Shown here piece by piece: positions 8,322 to 18,275 of a DNA stretch of 41,371 nt. The translations under genes and the position numbers were made by a program. Numbering within the stretch: position 1 is the first letter of the stretch; each line of letters begins with the position of its first letter. Under the pieces are notes generated by a model. The model had not been told where the DNA came from. It was given only the letters and a program-made list of their open reading frames with translations, and did not search any database. Origin of the DNA: an uncultured Eubacterium sp. (GTDB lineage: Bacteria; Bacillota; Clostridia; Peptostreptococcales; Anaerovoracaceae); contig UQNP01000001.1 in NCBI GenBank assembly GCA_900542385.1, positions 1 through 41,371 of the forward strand, in the 5' to 3' direction.

Positions 8322-10073
8322 ATGTATACAATTTCCGGCTATCCTATGCTTGCATCCACCGCAACTACTCTGATGCTCAGCGTAATATTCATGCTGCTGT
8401 CAAATCAGAGCGGCAAGCGTTATATGCAGTTCTGGGGAGCTTCATGGTTCACAAGTTCTATAATATTTATCATAGACTTCTGCAGCTTCATCGACTATCT
8501 GTCAGAAATGCCTTACATAATGATGCGCCAGCTGCTGGCTTTGCTCAACGCTTACTTATTTTTGTTCGGTACGTATCACTTTTTCCAGAAAAAACTGCCG
8601 AAATATTTCCATATACTTGCTTTTTCATCAGCGATCATAATACTCTCCTACCCGGTACTCCCGGAGATCTATTCCATTGCTTTTATACCTAATATCATAC
8701 TCTGCTCTTCCATGATAATCATATCGGGGTGTATGTTTATATCCATGTCATGGACCCAGAAACTTCCCGAAAAAATGCTCGCAAGTTTTCTTATCATAAC
8801 CTACAGCATATACATAAATCATTTCGGATTCGCGCTGAGAAACTCCTCACTCGCCATGATAACCTACTACATAGGTCTTTTCATAATAAATCTGCTCATA
8901 CTCACACTGATAATAATATACTTCAAAAAACTTCGTTTTAACGATAAAAGGAATTCTCAGAGATTCAGGCTCCTTGTGGAAAATTCATCCGACTCCATGT
9001 TTCTTTATGACTACGAACAAAAATCATTTGAATACATAAGTCCGGAAATCTCGAAACTCATAAATCTTACCGACAAACAGCTTTATGATATGCCCGACAG
9101 ATTTTTCGACTATATAAACGTAGAAGAAAAAGACAAAAATATAATCAATATATTTTCACGTCCGGTCTCTGTTCCCGGAAACGGTGTGCTGTGTCTTTAT
9201 AAAAACGGAGAAATAGAAAAATGGTCGGAAATACATTATATACCGATAAAAGACAGCACCGGTACTGTATCAGCGGTGGAAGGCATACTCAGAGATATAA
9301 CCGAAAGAAAAAAAATGGAGGAACAAGTCAAACTCAACGAAAATGAAAAAAGAGAATTCCTTGAGAATATTTCTCACGAAATAAAGACCCCTATAACTCT
9401 TATCAAAGGCTATACGGAAAGTATGCTGGACAAATTGATACCAAAAGAGTCCACTGATACCTACCTGAAAATAATCAATTCAAAGGCAATGATGCTCACC
9501 ACACTTCTTGATGATCTTGTCCGTCTCACCGATTTCACGTCACAGACTATGGAATATAAATTTTACGAACAGTCTGCGGCAGATATGTTCAGCGATCTCA
9601 TCAAGCAGAGTGAATTCCACATAATCTCTTCAAACCATATTGCCAAGATCGATATAAACATCTCGCCTGACGCCATAATCATCGCAGATCAGTACAGGAT
9701 GCAGCAGGTGATATTAAATATCATAAACAATGCTATACGCCATACACCGCTAAAAGGCAAGATCACTGTAATATGCAGATCATATTTCAATGAAGAGCTT
9801 CTGAGTATCCATAAGGATGACTATAATATCCCTAAAGGAGAAATAGTATTCTCTGTCAGCGATACAGGAGACGGTATACCGGAAAGGGATCTGCCTCATA
9901 TATTTGAACGAAACTTCAGCGGTGGAAACAGGATAAAGAAGAGTTCGGAAAAAACAGGTCTCGGTCTTTACATTTCAAAACAGATAATAACACAGCATTC
10001 AGGAAGCATGTTCGCTCGCAACAACGCCGACGGCGGCGCCGAAATATCTTTTACGATCCCTTACTACAACTGA
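8322..10073 (+). CDS. Membrane PAS-domain sensor histidine kinase
   Basis: A 583-residue sensor kinase. The first 210 or so residues form about seven hydrophobic helices with little outside the membrane, suggesting that it senses a ligand within the membrane or at its face. A PAS domain follows (about 220-335, ending GILRDITERKKMEEQ), then a HisKA dimerisation helix with the phosphoacceptor His in NISHEIKTPI, and a HATPase domain with IINNAIRHT, DTGDGIP and KTGLGLYISKQI. The ATG at 8322 is chosen because AAAGGAG lies seven bases upstream; an in-frame ATG at 8277 has no ribosome site and falls in the promoter region. No response regulator adjoins it; the OmpR-type one at 102-815 is the candidate partner. 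Confidence 0.9.
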   Translation: MYTISGYPMLASTATTLMLSVIFMLLSNQSGKRYMQFWGASWFTSSIIFIIDFCSFIDYLSEMPYIMMRQLLALLNAYLFLFGTYHFFQKKLPKYFHILAFSSAIIILSYPVLPEIYSIAFIPNIILCSSMIIISGCMFISMSWTQKLPEKMLASFLIITYSIYINHFGFALRNSSLAMITYYIGLFIINLLILTLIIIYFKKLRFNDKRNSQRFRLLVENSSDSMFLYDYEQKSFEYISPEISKLINLTDKQLYDMPDRFFDYINVEEKDKNIINIFSRPVSVPGNGVLCLYKNGEIEKWSEIHYIPIKDSTGTVSAVEGILRDITERKKMEEQVKLNENEKREFLENISHEIKTPITLIKGYTESMLDKLIPKESTDTYLKIINSKAMMLTTLLDDLVRLTDFTSQTMEYKFYEQSAADMFSDLIKQSEFHIISSNHIAKIDINISPDAIIIADQYRMQQVILNIINNAIRHTPLKGKITVICRSYFNEELLSIHKDDYNIPKGEIVFSVSDTGDGIPERDLPHIFERNFSGGNRIKKSSEKTGLGLYISKQIITQHSGSMFARNNADGGAEISFTIPYYN

Positions 10074-10126
10074 TCTATGGGCAATCAACATTGGGAATTA
10101 ACTTTTTCCCGGCATCTGCCAGCAAA

Positions 10127-10166
10127 ATCAGACGAGCCGCAGTAGGATCTGCAGCCCGTCTGATAT
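10127..10166 (+). terminator. Terminator of the histidine kinase gene
   Basis: ATCAGACG (10127-10134) pairs with CGTCTGAT (10157-10164), continued by an inner GC/CAG-CTG stem, and then ATTTCT. It lies about 50 bases after the kinase stop codon. Confidence 0.7.
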
Positions 10167-10231
10167 TTCTAATAAACCTGAGTTGTCGACTTTGGTTTGC
10201 TTTTGTTTTGCGGTTAGTTTCATATAACCGT

Positions 10232-10290
10232 GTTGCCTATATAAAGCTGCTGCGCTGTGATGCACAGCAGCCTCTTTTACTATATAGGCG
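10232..10290. other. Nested inverted repeats upstream of a tiny ORF
   Basis: The outer arms GCCTATATA and TATATAGGC enclose an inner hairpin, GCTGCTG pairing with CAGCAGC. The inner hairpin is followed by CTCTTTT, so it could end a short transcript or form a structured leader for the peptide ORF at 10348. The remainder of 10167-10347 shows no coding signal. Confidence 0.45.
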
Positions 10291-10347
10291 GAAATGAGGT
10301 AAGGTTTTGTTTCACATGAGTAAAATAATTTACAAAGGAGGTTAGCT

Positions 10348-10416
10348 ATGACTAACTCCACCACTATAATACTATATCTCTTCATCAGTGTCAACATTTA
10401 TTTTTTCTTTTTTTGA
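10348..10416 (+). CDS. Candidate 22-residue hydrophobic peptide
   Basis: A very short ORF begins MTNSTTIILYLF and ends in a run of phenylalanines before TGA, so nearly all of it after residue 6 is hydrophobic. What makes it credible is the ribosome site: AAAGGAGG six bases before the ATG, as strong as any in the window, in a gap otherwise without genes. A structured region (10232-10290) lies upstream. Membrane-active type I toxins and small membrane peptides look broadly like this, but no known family is recognised and no antisense RNA is proven. The poly-U-like 3' part also resembles a terminator tail, so chance cannot be excluded. Confidence 0.35.
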   Translation: MTNSTTIILYLFISVNIYFFFF

Positions 10417-10443
10417 TTTTATTTCATTTAATCCGCGCATATA

Positions 10444-12519
10444 TCATCTCAGCAAATCTCTCATGCTCATAAGCGTTATCCCCAATGTGGATCCGTTATG
10501 CATCCACGCCGAGGCTGTCGGAGGAATGATACCGCTCACTCCTGCGCCTATCAGTGCAGTATTTATTCCCACTATGGCTTTATAATCCTTGTCGATCCTC
10601 TCCATGAGCATGCGGCTCAGCTTCTTCAGGACAACAAGTGAATAAAGATCATCTGAATCGATAGTTATATCAGATATCTCTCTTGCTATTTCTGCTCCGC
10701 TGCTCACTGCGATACCCGCATCAGCTGCCGACAACGCAGGCGAGTCATTTATCCCATCTCCTATCATTATTACTTTACCGCCGCCTGCTTTTTCTTTTTG
10801 GATGTATTCAGCCTTATCCTCCGGCAGTACTTCAAAATAATATTCATCGACACCTACACGTTTAGCTATAGCCGCTGCAGCTCTTTCACTATCTCCCGTC
10901 ATCATCACAACTTTTTTGATACCTTCTTCTTTAAGCGCTGCTATCACATCAGCGGCTTCTTCCCTTATAGGATCTTCCACACAAATCACCGCCGTCAGTA
11001 TGCCGTCTACCGCCATATAAAGATGCGAATACTCTGAAGGGAGCGAATCGAATACCTCTTCCTTTCCTTCCGGTATCCTGCATTTTTCATCTTCAAACAC
11101 AAAATGACGGCTTCCTATGATCACTTTCTTTCCTTCTATTTCAGAAGCTATTCCATGGGCTACTATGTATTTGACTTTAGAATGCATCTCTTCATGTTCA
11201 AGCCTTCGCGCTTTTGCTGCATCTACTACCGCTCTTGCCATTGAATGAGGGAAATGTTCCTCAAGACACGCCGCTATACGAAGCATCTCATCCTCAGAGC
11301 TCTCTCCGAAGCCAACGATAGATTTAACAGAAGGAACAGCTTTTGTCAAAGTCCCGGTCTTATCAAAAACTATTGTATCCGCATCTGCGACAGCCTCCAT
11401 ATATTTGCCGCCTTTTATCATTATCCCGTGTTCGTTTCCTTCTCGTATCGCCGAAAGAACACTGACAGGCACAGCCAGTTTAAGAGCGCACGAAAAATCA
11501 ACCATCAATACCGCCAATGCTTTTGCAGCGTTCCGCGTTATCAGCCATGCAGCAGCGGTGCCGAGCAGTGTGTATGGCACGAGCTTATCCGCTATGTGTT
11601 CGGCTCTGCTTTCAGAGGCCGACTTCAGCTTATCCGTGTCTTCTATCATTTCAACTATTTTTTCAAATCTCGTAGAGCCTTTTATTTCTTTTACGATTAT
11701 GTGAAGCTCTCCTTCCTCCAGCACCGTCCCCGCATAAACATATCCGCCTTTTTCTTTCTTGACTGAAAGAGGCTCCCCTGTCATTGCCGATTGATTTACC
11801 ATTGCCTCCCCTTGAGAAATAATGCCGTCAAAAGGTATGACATTTCCCATATGCACAACGACAGTGTCTTCCGGATCTACTTCATCCGAAGGAACGAGCA
11901 TCTGCATTCCGTCTTTGCACAGCCATACTTTATCAGTATTCAAAGACATGCTTCTGGCAAGGTCGCTCACAGATTTTTTATGCGTCCAGTCCTCCAGCAG
12001 CTCTCCTATGCCCAAAAGAAACATTATCGAACCGGCCGTCTTGATATTTCCCCGCACTATGGAAGTGGTTATAGCAGCGGCATCGAGCACCGGCACTTCT
12101 ATCTTTCCCGCTTTTAAACATCTGACTCCTTCCATCACATATTTTACTGCTTTAAAACACACAAAAACGACTCTTGCCTGATAAGGCAGAAGGATTCTCC
12201 TCACTGCTCTGAAAAAAATCTTTCTCAGAAGTTTATCCTGATATTCCGAACTGAGTCTGCGGTTTGAAGTCTCCAAAACCTCCTTTGGCACATCAGAGTT
12301 TTCGTAGGAAAAATCATTGAGGTATTCTGCGACCTCATCTCTGCTGCCGTCAAACAAAATTACGGCATCCGCTGTTCTCTCATAAACTTTAGCGTTTAAA
12401 ATTCCCGGATGCTTCTGGAGATAATAATGCAGCCGGTCAGCCTCCTCATAAGTCATCTTGTTCTGCTTAAAATGCACACGCAGACGCCCTCTTATTTCAT
12501 GTTTAATTTCATATTTCAT
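10444..12519 (-). CDS. P1B-type metal-transporting ATPase, FezB-like
   Basis: A 691-residue P-type ATPase. Visible are the actuator TGEP (247-250), the phosphorylation motif DKTGT (386-390), a FPHSMA variant of the HP motif (about 424-429), TGDSERAAAA and GDGINDSPAL (587-596). In the metal-site helix the usual CPC or SPC is replaced by FSCALKLAVP (C344). The N-terminus carries RGRLRVHF rather than a CxxC metal-binding domain. Its start codon overlaps the stop of the small upstream gene (TAATG), so the two are translated together. CPC-less P1B ATPases (P1B-6, FezB) coupled to a small membrane protein (FezA) build iron-storing ferrosomes in other anaerobes; that identity is inferred. Another transition metal is possible. 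Confidence 0.85.
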   Translation of the reverse strand: MKYEIKHEIRGRLRVHFKQNKMTYEEADRLHYYLQKHPGILNAKVYERTADAVILFDGSRDEVAEYLNDFSYENSDVPKEVLETSNRRLSSEYQDKLLRKIFFRAVRRILLPYQARVVFVCFKAVKYVMEGVRCLKAGKIEVPVLDAAAITTSIVRGNIKTAGSIMFLLGIGELLEDWTHKKSVSDLARSMSLNTDKVWLCKDGMQMLVPSDEVDPEDTVVVHMGNVIPFDGIISQGEAMVNQSAMTGEPLSVKKEKGGYVYAGTVLEEGELHIIVKEIKGSTRFEKIVEMIEDTDKLKSASESRAEHIADKLVPYTLLGTAAAWLITRNAAKALAVLMVDFSCALKLAVPVSVLSAIREGNEHGIMIKGGKYMEAVADADTIVFDKTGTLTKAVPSVKSIVGFGESSEDEMLRIAACLEEHFPHSMARAVVDAAKARRLEHEEMHSKVKYIVAHGIASEIEGKKVIIGSRHFVFEDEKCRIPEGKEEVFDSLPSEYSHLYMAVDGILTAVICVEDPIREEAADVIAALKEEGIKKVVMMTGDSERAAAAIAKRVGVDEYYFEVLPEDKAEYIQKEKAGGGKVIMIGDGINDSPALSAADAGIAVSSGAEIAREISDITIDSDDLYSLVVLKKLSRMLMERIDKDYKAIVGINTALIGAGVSGIIPPTASAWMHNGSTLGITLMSMRDLLR

Positions 12520-12806
12520 TATTCCTCAGCCTTCTTTGCATCAGCTTTCTCTGCTGCCTTTTGCTCAGCCTCTTTTACCGCAGCTCTTTCTTCATTTATC
12601 TGTTCAGCCTCCGCTATGATATCACCAACATTCTCCTGTACTGCGCTTACAGTTTTCATAACTGAATCTTTTGCTCTCAGTCCTGCTGCAGTACAATTGG
12701 TATACACTTTTTTGGCATCCTCGCTTGCAAGCACTTTCAGACCTGCACTTCCCATCAGCACTCCGCCTACAAAGGTTCCTACAGTTTTCAAATCAATACC
12801 TGCCAT
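12519..12806 (-). CDS. Small glycine-rich membrane protein coupled to the P1B ATPase (FezA-like candidate)
   Basis: A 95-residue protein. Residues about 8-27 (TVGTFVGGVLMGSAGLKVLA) form one transmembrane helix rich in small residues, with a GxxxG-type packing motif. The remainder is an amphipathic, Ala/Glu/Lys-rich tail (65-95) likely to be helical in the cytoplasm. It resembles the DUF6110-type proteins that I recall beside P-type ATPases. AAAGGAG precedes the ATG, and its TAA overlaps the ATPase ATG. The single helix plus coupling to a CPC-less P1B ATPase is why a FezA-like role in ferrosome formation is proposed. A regulatory subunit of the pump is the alternative. Confidence 0.75.
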   Translation of the reverse strand: MAGIDLKTVGTFVGGVLMGSAGLKVLASEDAKKVYTNCTAAGLRAKDSVMKTVSAVQENVGDIIAEAEQINEERAAVKEAEQKAAEKADAKKAEE

Positions 12807-12837
12807 GTTAAGTTCTCCTTTCGCTACATAAAAAATA

Positions 12838-12865
12838 ATTGGTTAGTTTATATAAACTAACCAAT
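12838..12865. promoter_or_regulatory. Perfect 28-bp palindromic operator at the predicted transcription start
   Basis: Each half is ATTGGTTAGTTTAT, mirrored without mismatch. It spans the predicted start point of the promoter at 12870-12898 and ends 32 bases before the small gene's ATG. The GGTTAG/CTAACC half-sites recall DtxR/IdeR-type metal-repressor boxes, though with wider spacing. It could also fold as a hairpin at the 5' end of the mRNA. Confidence 0.7.
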
Positions 12866-12869
12866 ATAA

Positions 12870-12898
12870 AGTATACCTTTGCCGAAAACAAATGTCAA
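12870..12898 (-). promoter_or_regulatory. Strong promoter of the FezAB-like pair
   Basis: TTGACA (12893-12898) and TATACT (12870-12875) on the minus strand are exactly 17 bases apart. A strong promoter with an operator at +1 is typical of a tightly repressed, inducible unit. Confidence 0.75.
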
Positions 12899-12931
12899 GA
12901 TCGCCCAGACCGGTCACATGTTTTATACAAA

Positions 12932-12962
12932 AAAAACCTGCAGGAATGTCCCGCAGGTTTTT
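12932..12962. terminator. Terminator after the NlpC/P60 gene
   Basis: AAACCTGC (12934-12941) pairs with GCAGGTTT (12953-12960), with A- and T-rich flanks. It lies between the NlpC/P60 stop codon and the FezAB-like promoter. Confidence 0.75.
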
Positions 12963-12991
12963 GTGTTTATATTCAGTAAATCTATTTCGTG

Positions 12992-14020
12992 TTACTCTAC
13001 TATCCTTCTTACCGTGAGTATAGGTCCGCAGTTCTTTGCATTGGTAACGCATATGCCCTTCTTCGATGTGGAAGCGTGGACTATCTTTCCTCCGCCGATG
13101 TATATACCCACATGACCGGAATAACAGATCAGATCGCCCGCTTTGGCTTCGCTGTAGGATACTCCTCTTCCTACGCCCGCCTGTGCTCCGGATGTTCTTG
13201 GAAGCGATATACCGAACTTAGCAAATACGCTCTGAGTGAATCCCGAACAGTCAGCTCCGTTGGTAAGGCTGGTGCCTCCTGCTTTATAAGGATTCCCTAC
13301 AAACTGGAGTGCAAATGATGCTATCGAAGCGCCGTTGCCGCTGCCAAGCACTTCACCGCTGTAATCTGCATTCACAGTATCTTTCGGTTTCTCTTTAGTG
13401 CCTTTGTAAACTACTTCATTAACAGCTTCGTTTACAACTGCCGTATCTATAACTTCAGAAGTGAGGACTGTACCGTTAACGCTGACAACCTGATTTGTAA
13501 CTATCTGGTTGCCGGATTCGCCTTCGCTCTTTACCTTTTCCTCGCCCTTGTAAAGCTCTTCATTTTCCTCATAAGTAGTTCCTGCTTTAACATCCTGTAT
13601 GGAACCTACTTCTGAGCTGATCGTCACACAGAACAGAGGATCGTCCGTACTGTTCTCTTCAAGCACGTAATTCACAGCATCTTCTTCACTCATTACTACA
13701 GGAGGCTCTTCCCCTCTGCTGAGATCTTTCTCTTCGCTGCTCAGTTTCTTATCAACCGTTATATTGTTGATCTGAGCTCCGTCAGGAGAATATTCTTCCA
13801 TCACTGTTTCTATAACGCTTTCGGCTGTTTCAGCGTCTTCTACAAGAAACAGTTCGTCATCTCCTGCTTTAACAACATACGGATCTTCAACTTTAGTACC
13901 ATCAGCGTACACTGCGTACGGCTTTGTCAGATTAAGAACGACCGCTGATGCTGCAACGGCTACGATCACAGCAGCTGCAAGGATCATCAGCTTTTTGCGA
14001 TTCCTTAAACTAGTAATCAT
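12992..14020 (-). CDS. Secreted G5/NlpC-P60 peptidoglycan hydrolase
   Basis: A 342-residue exported cell-wall peptidase. A basic start and one hydrophobic helix (about 10-32) act as signal or anchor. A middle region with a G5-like domain (about 132-208) is followed by an NlpC/P60 domain (about 225-342). The catalytic residues are visible: Cys258 in GADCSGF, His303 in GHVGIYIG and His315 in IVHAS. NlpC/P60 enzymes cut the D-Glu-to-diamino acid bond in peptide stems. The track-style GTG start four codons upstream contains the GAGGAAA ribosome site itself, so the ATG at 14020 is preferred. The gene stands alone, with a terminator at 12932-12962. Confidence 0.88.
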   Translation of the reverse strand: MITSLRNRKKLMILAAAVIVAVAASAVVLNLTKPYAVYADGTKVEDPYVVKAGDDELFLVEDAETAESVIETVMEEYSPDGAQINNITVDKKLSSEEKDLSRGEEPPVVMSEEDAVNYVLEENSTDDPLFCVTISSEVGSIQDVKAGTTYEENEELYKGEEKVKSEGESGNQIVTNQVVSVNGTVLTSEVIDTAVVNEAVNEVVYKGTKEKPKDTVNADYSGEVLGSGNGASIASFALQFVGNPYKAGGTSLTNGADCSGFTQSVFAKFGISLPRTSGAQAGVGRGVSYSEAKAGDLICYSGHVGIYIGGGKIVHASTSKKGICVTNAKNCGPILTVRRIVE

Positions 14021-14219
14021 CAGTTTCCTCACGTTTTAACTTTTATTCAGCAACAGTAACGTATAACACTCGTTAATTATACATGAAACGGCAAAATCTT
14101 TAAACACAAACAAAGTCATTTTCACATAATCTTCAAAATGTGTTCTTTCAGAATATCCGTTCACTTATCATTGAGCACATCAGTAATAATATGCCCGCAA
14201 CATGATATTTTTATGTAAT

Positions 14220-15407
14220 TTAAAGACCGTATTCTTCCGCCAGTTTGGCAAATCCAGGCATTGAATTCACGATTGTTTCATAGGAAACACAGTAGGCAAG
14301 CCTTACATATCCGGGACATGCAAACGATGTTCCCGGCACCATCAGTATATTGTATTTCTTCGCCGCTTCGCAGAATTCCGCTTCATTGCCGACAGGCGAT
14401 TTCAGGAACATATAAAAGGCTCCTTCCGGTTTCACACAGTCGAATCCGCACTTCTTTAATCCCTCGTAAAGAGCTGTTCTGTTTTTGTCATAATATTCTA
14501 CATCTACCTTGACATCCACACATCTGCCGATCACCTTCTGCTGGAGCGAAGGAGCATTGACACAGCCTATTATCCTGTTTGCGCTCGTTGCCGTATCGAA
14601 CACCATTCTGCTGTCTTCAAGCTCAGACGGTATGACAAGATAACCTATTCTCTCTCCCGGTATGGAAAGGGATTTGCTGTACGAATAAGCCACTATAGTA
14701 TTGTCATAGTACTTCGTGACATAAGGCACCTGTCTCCCCTCGTAAGCCAGCTCTCTGTACGGCTCATCGGATATCAGGAATATAGTGCTGCCGAATTCCT
14801 CCTGCTTCTTTTTCAGAATATCAGCTATTGCCTTTATGGTATCCTCGCTGTATATGACCCCCGTAGGATTGTTAGGAGTATTTATGATCACAACACGTGT
14901 CTTGTCTGTTATGAGCTTTTCAAAGCTTTCTATGTCCGGATAGAAAGTTTCTTTGTGAGTAGGCGCCTGCACCACTTTACCGCCGTAATTATCCACATAC
15001 CAGTTGTATTCAAGAAAATACGGAGCGAATATCACTGCTTCTTCTCCCGGATTGAGCACAGTTTTCAGCGCTACGTTCAGTCCGCTCGCTGCACCGACGG
15101 TCATAAGGATGTTCTCATGGGTGAAAGCAGTATCAAATCTCCTGTTGAGAGACTGTGCTATCGCTTCTCTCACATCTTCAAATCCTGCATTGCTCATATA
15201 TCCATGGAGCGTTACAGAATCTTCTTCATCGAGCAAATCTATTATTGCCTGCTTTATCTCTGCCGGTACCGGAGCGTCGGGATTGCCCAGGCTGAAGTCG
15301 AATACATTCTCTGCACCGTATTTGGCTCTCAGTCTGTCTCCCTCCTCAAACATCGTCCTTATTGCCGAGTTGTTGGCCATGACCGGTTTCATTTTATCTG
15401 CTATCAT
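14220..15407 (-). CDS. PLP-dependent class I/II aminotransferase
   Basis: A 395-residue aspartate-aminotransferase-fold enzyme of normal length. Signature stretches are NTPNNPTG (176-183), SDEPYREL (213-220), the PLP lysine K245 in YSYSKSLSIPGER and R253 in the same motif. It probably exchanges amino groups between an amino acid and a 2-oxo acid; the exact substrate cannot be read. AAAGGAG precedes the start. It lies 35 bases after a PutP-type symporter gene on the same strand and so is probably cotranscribed with it. Confidence 0.88.
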   Translation of the reverse strand: MIADKMKPVMANNSAIRTMFEEGDRLRAKYGAENVFDFSLGNPDAPVPAEIKQAIIDLLDEEDSVTLHGYMSNAGFEDVREAIAQSLNRRFDTAFTHENILMTVGAASGLNVALKTVLNPGEEAVIFAPYFLEYNWYVDNYGGKVVQAPTHKETFYPDIESFEKLITDKTRVVIINTPNNPTGVIYSEDTIKAIADILKKKQEEFGSTIFLISDEPYRELAYEGRQVPYVTKYYDNTIVAYSYSKSLSIPGERIGYLVIPSELEDSRMVFDTATSANRIIGCVNAPSLQQKVIGRCVDVKVDVEYYDKNRTALYEGLKKCGFDCVKPEGAFYMFLKSPVGNEAEFCEAAKKYNILMVPGTSFACPGYVRLAYCVSYETIVNSMPGFAKLAEEYGL

Positions 15408-15442
15408 AATATGCTCTCCTTTAAAGTATCATATCTAAGCTC

Positions 15443-16921
15443 TTATATTTCAGCGTCCTTAACTGATTCGAATTCTTCCACGATCTCCTTGGACGGCTTG
15501 GATACAAGGCTGAATATTATTATTGCAAGAGATGAGAATATAAAGCCCGGTATTATCTCGTATATATCGAATACGCCGCCGGAAAGATTGTACCAGAGCA
15601 GATCCGTTACTCCGCCTACGATCATTCCTGCTATAGCGCCCGAAAGAGTCATCCTCTTCCAGAAAAGAGCGAACAGGATCAGCGGACCGAAGGTCGCTCC
15701 TATGCCTCCCCATGCGCAGGAAACGAGATTGAATATGGAGCTGTTAGGATCGAGTCCCAGGAATATAGCTATCACCGATACCATTATAACGGCAACTCTG
15801 CTCACCCATACAAGCTGCTTGTCTTCAGGATCTTTCTTGAACAATATGGCATATATATCTCTCGATACGGATGATGCCGTAACAAGGAGCTGTGAGCTCG
15901 CAGTACTCATGGTAGCCGCCAGTATGGCTATGAGGAGTATTCCCGCGATCACAGGATTGAAAAGAGCATCTATCATTTCCATGTATACAGTCTCTCCGTC
16001 AGCAAGATCCGGCATGAACGCTTTTCCGACTATGCCGACACATACGGCAGCTGTCAACGTAAGCACTACCCATACCATCGCCATTCTTCTCGAAGTCTTT
16101 ATCATCTCTGAATTTTCTATCGCCATGAATCTTACAAGGATATGCGGCTGACCGAAATATCCAAGACCCCAGCCGAGGGCAGACGCCAAAAGAAGGCTGT
16201 CTATCGCTCCGCTTTCCGTCTTAGGGAAGAAGCCCAGCGTCTCAGTGGTAAGCTCCGACAGCTTCATAGCTACCGCATCTATACCTCCAACGTGGAAACA
16301 TGCTACTACAGGCACTATCAGAAGCGCAAAGAACATTATGATACCCTGGATCGTATCCGTCCAGCATACCGCAGTGAATCCTCCCGTCGCCGTATACGCC
16401 AGTACGATTATTGCAACGATTATCATACCTACAGTGTAGTTCATATCGAATACCGTTGTGAACAGTTTGCCCCCTGCCACCAGCTGGGATGATGTGTATA
16501 CCAGAAAGAATATTACTGTGAACACGCCTGCGACCATTCTGAGGATATGCTTCTTATCCCTGAATCTGTTTTCGAAAAAGTCAGGAAGTGTAAGGGCATT
16601 TCCTGCCACCTGCGTGTATTTTCTCAGTCTTCTCGCTACGAACAGCCAGTTGAGGTAAGTACCAAGGGCAAGGCCCACTGCTGTCCATATAGCTTCCGAT
16701 GTTCCTGCATAGAGTATATACGCAAGGCCCGGAAGTCCTGTCAGCAGCCAGCCGCTCATATCCGATGCCTGAGCCGACATGGCAACTGCGATAGGCGGGA
16801 GCTTCCTTCCTCCCAGTATATATTCCGACATATCGTCATTCTTGTTGTAATATTTCATGCCTATGGCGACCATAATGAGCAGATAAACTACGAATATGGC
16901 GCCAATGATAATCGTATCCAT
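15443..16921 (-). CDS. putP: Sodium/proline-type symporter (SSS family)
   Basis: A 492-residue membrane protein with about 13 helices of the sodium:solute symporter family. The opening MKYYNKNDDMSEYILGGRKLPP, MSAQASDMSGWLLTGLPG (about 49-66) and LPDFFENRF are characteristic of PutP, as are the YFGQPHILVRFMA and STASSQLLV stretches around the sodium sites. AGGAG precedes the start. It is 23 bases after serS and 35 bases before an aminotransferase, so the transporter and the aminotransferase may feed one amino acid into catabolism. Proline is the most likely substrate, inferred from the family. Confidence 0.87.
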   Translation of the reverse strand: MDTIIIGAIFVVYLLIMVAIGMKYYNKNDDMSEYILGGRKLPPIAVAMSAQASDMSGWLLTGLPGLAYILYAGTSEAIWTAVGLALGTYLNWLFVARRLRKYTQVAGNALTLPDFFENRFRDKKHILRMVAGVFTVIFFLVYTSSQLVAGGKLFTTVFDMNYTVGMIIVAIIVLAYTATGGFTAVCWTDTIQGIIMFFALLIVPVVACFHVGGIDAVAMKLSELTTETLGFFPKTESGAIDSLLLASALGWGLGYFGQPHILVRFMAIENSEMIKTSRRMAMVWVVLTLTAAVCVGIVGKAFMPDLADGETVYMEMIDALFNPVIAGILLIAILAATMSTASSQLLVTASSVSRDIYAILFKKDPEDKQLVWVSRVAVIMVSVIAIFLGLDPNSSIFNLVSCAWGGIGATFGPLILFALFWKRMTLSGAIAGMIVGGVTDLLWYNLSGGVFDIYEIIPGFIFSSLAIIIFSLVSKPSKEIVEEFESVKDAEI

Positions 16922-16944
16922 TTCTTCCTCTTCTCCTTGATGCT

Positions 16945-18255
<1,311 letters not shown>

Positions 18256-18275
18256 TCAACCGCATAAAACGATCT

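Noticed and set aside
10128..10397. 89-codon minus-strand frame opposite the tiny peptide
   Set aside because: No ribosome site, runs through the kinase terminator and the nested hairpins.
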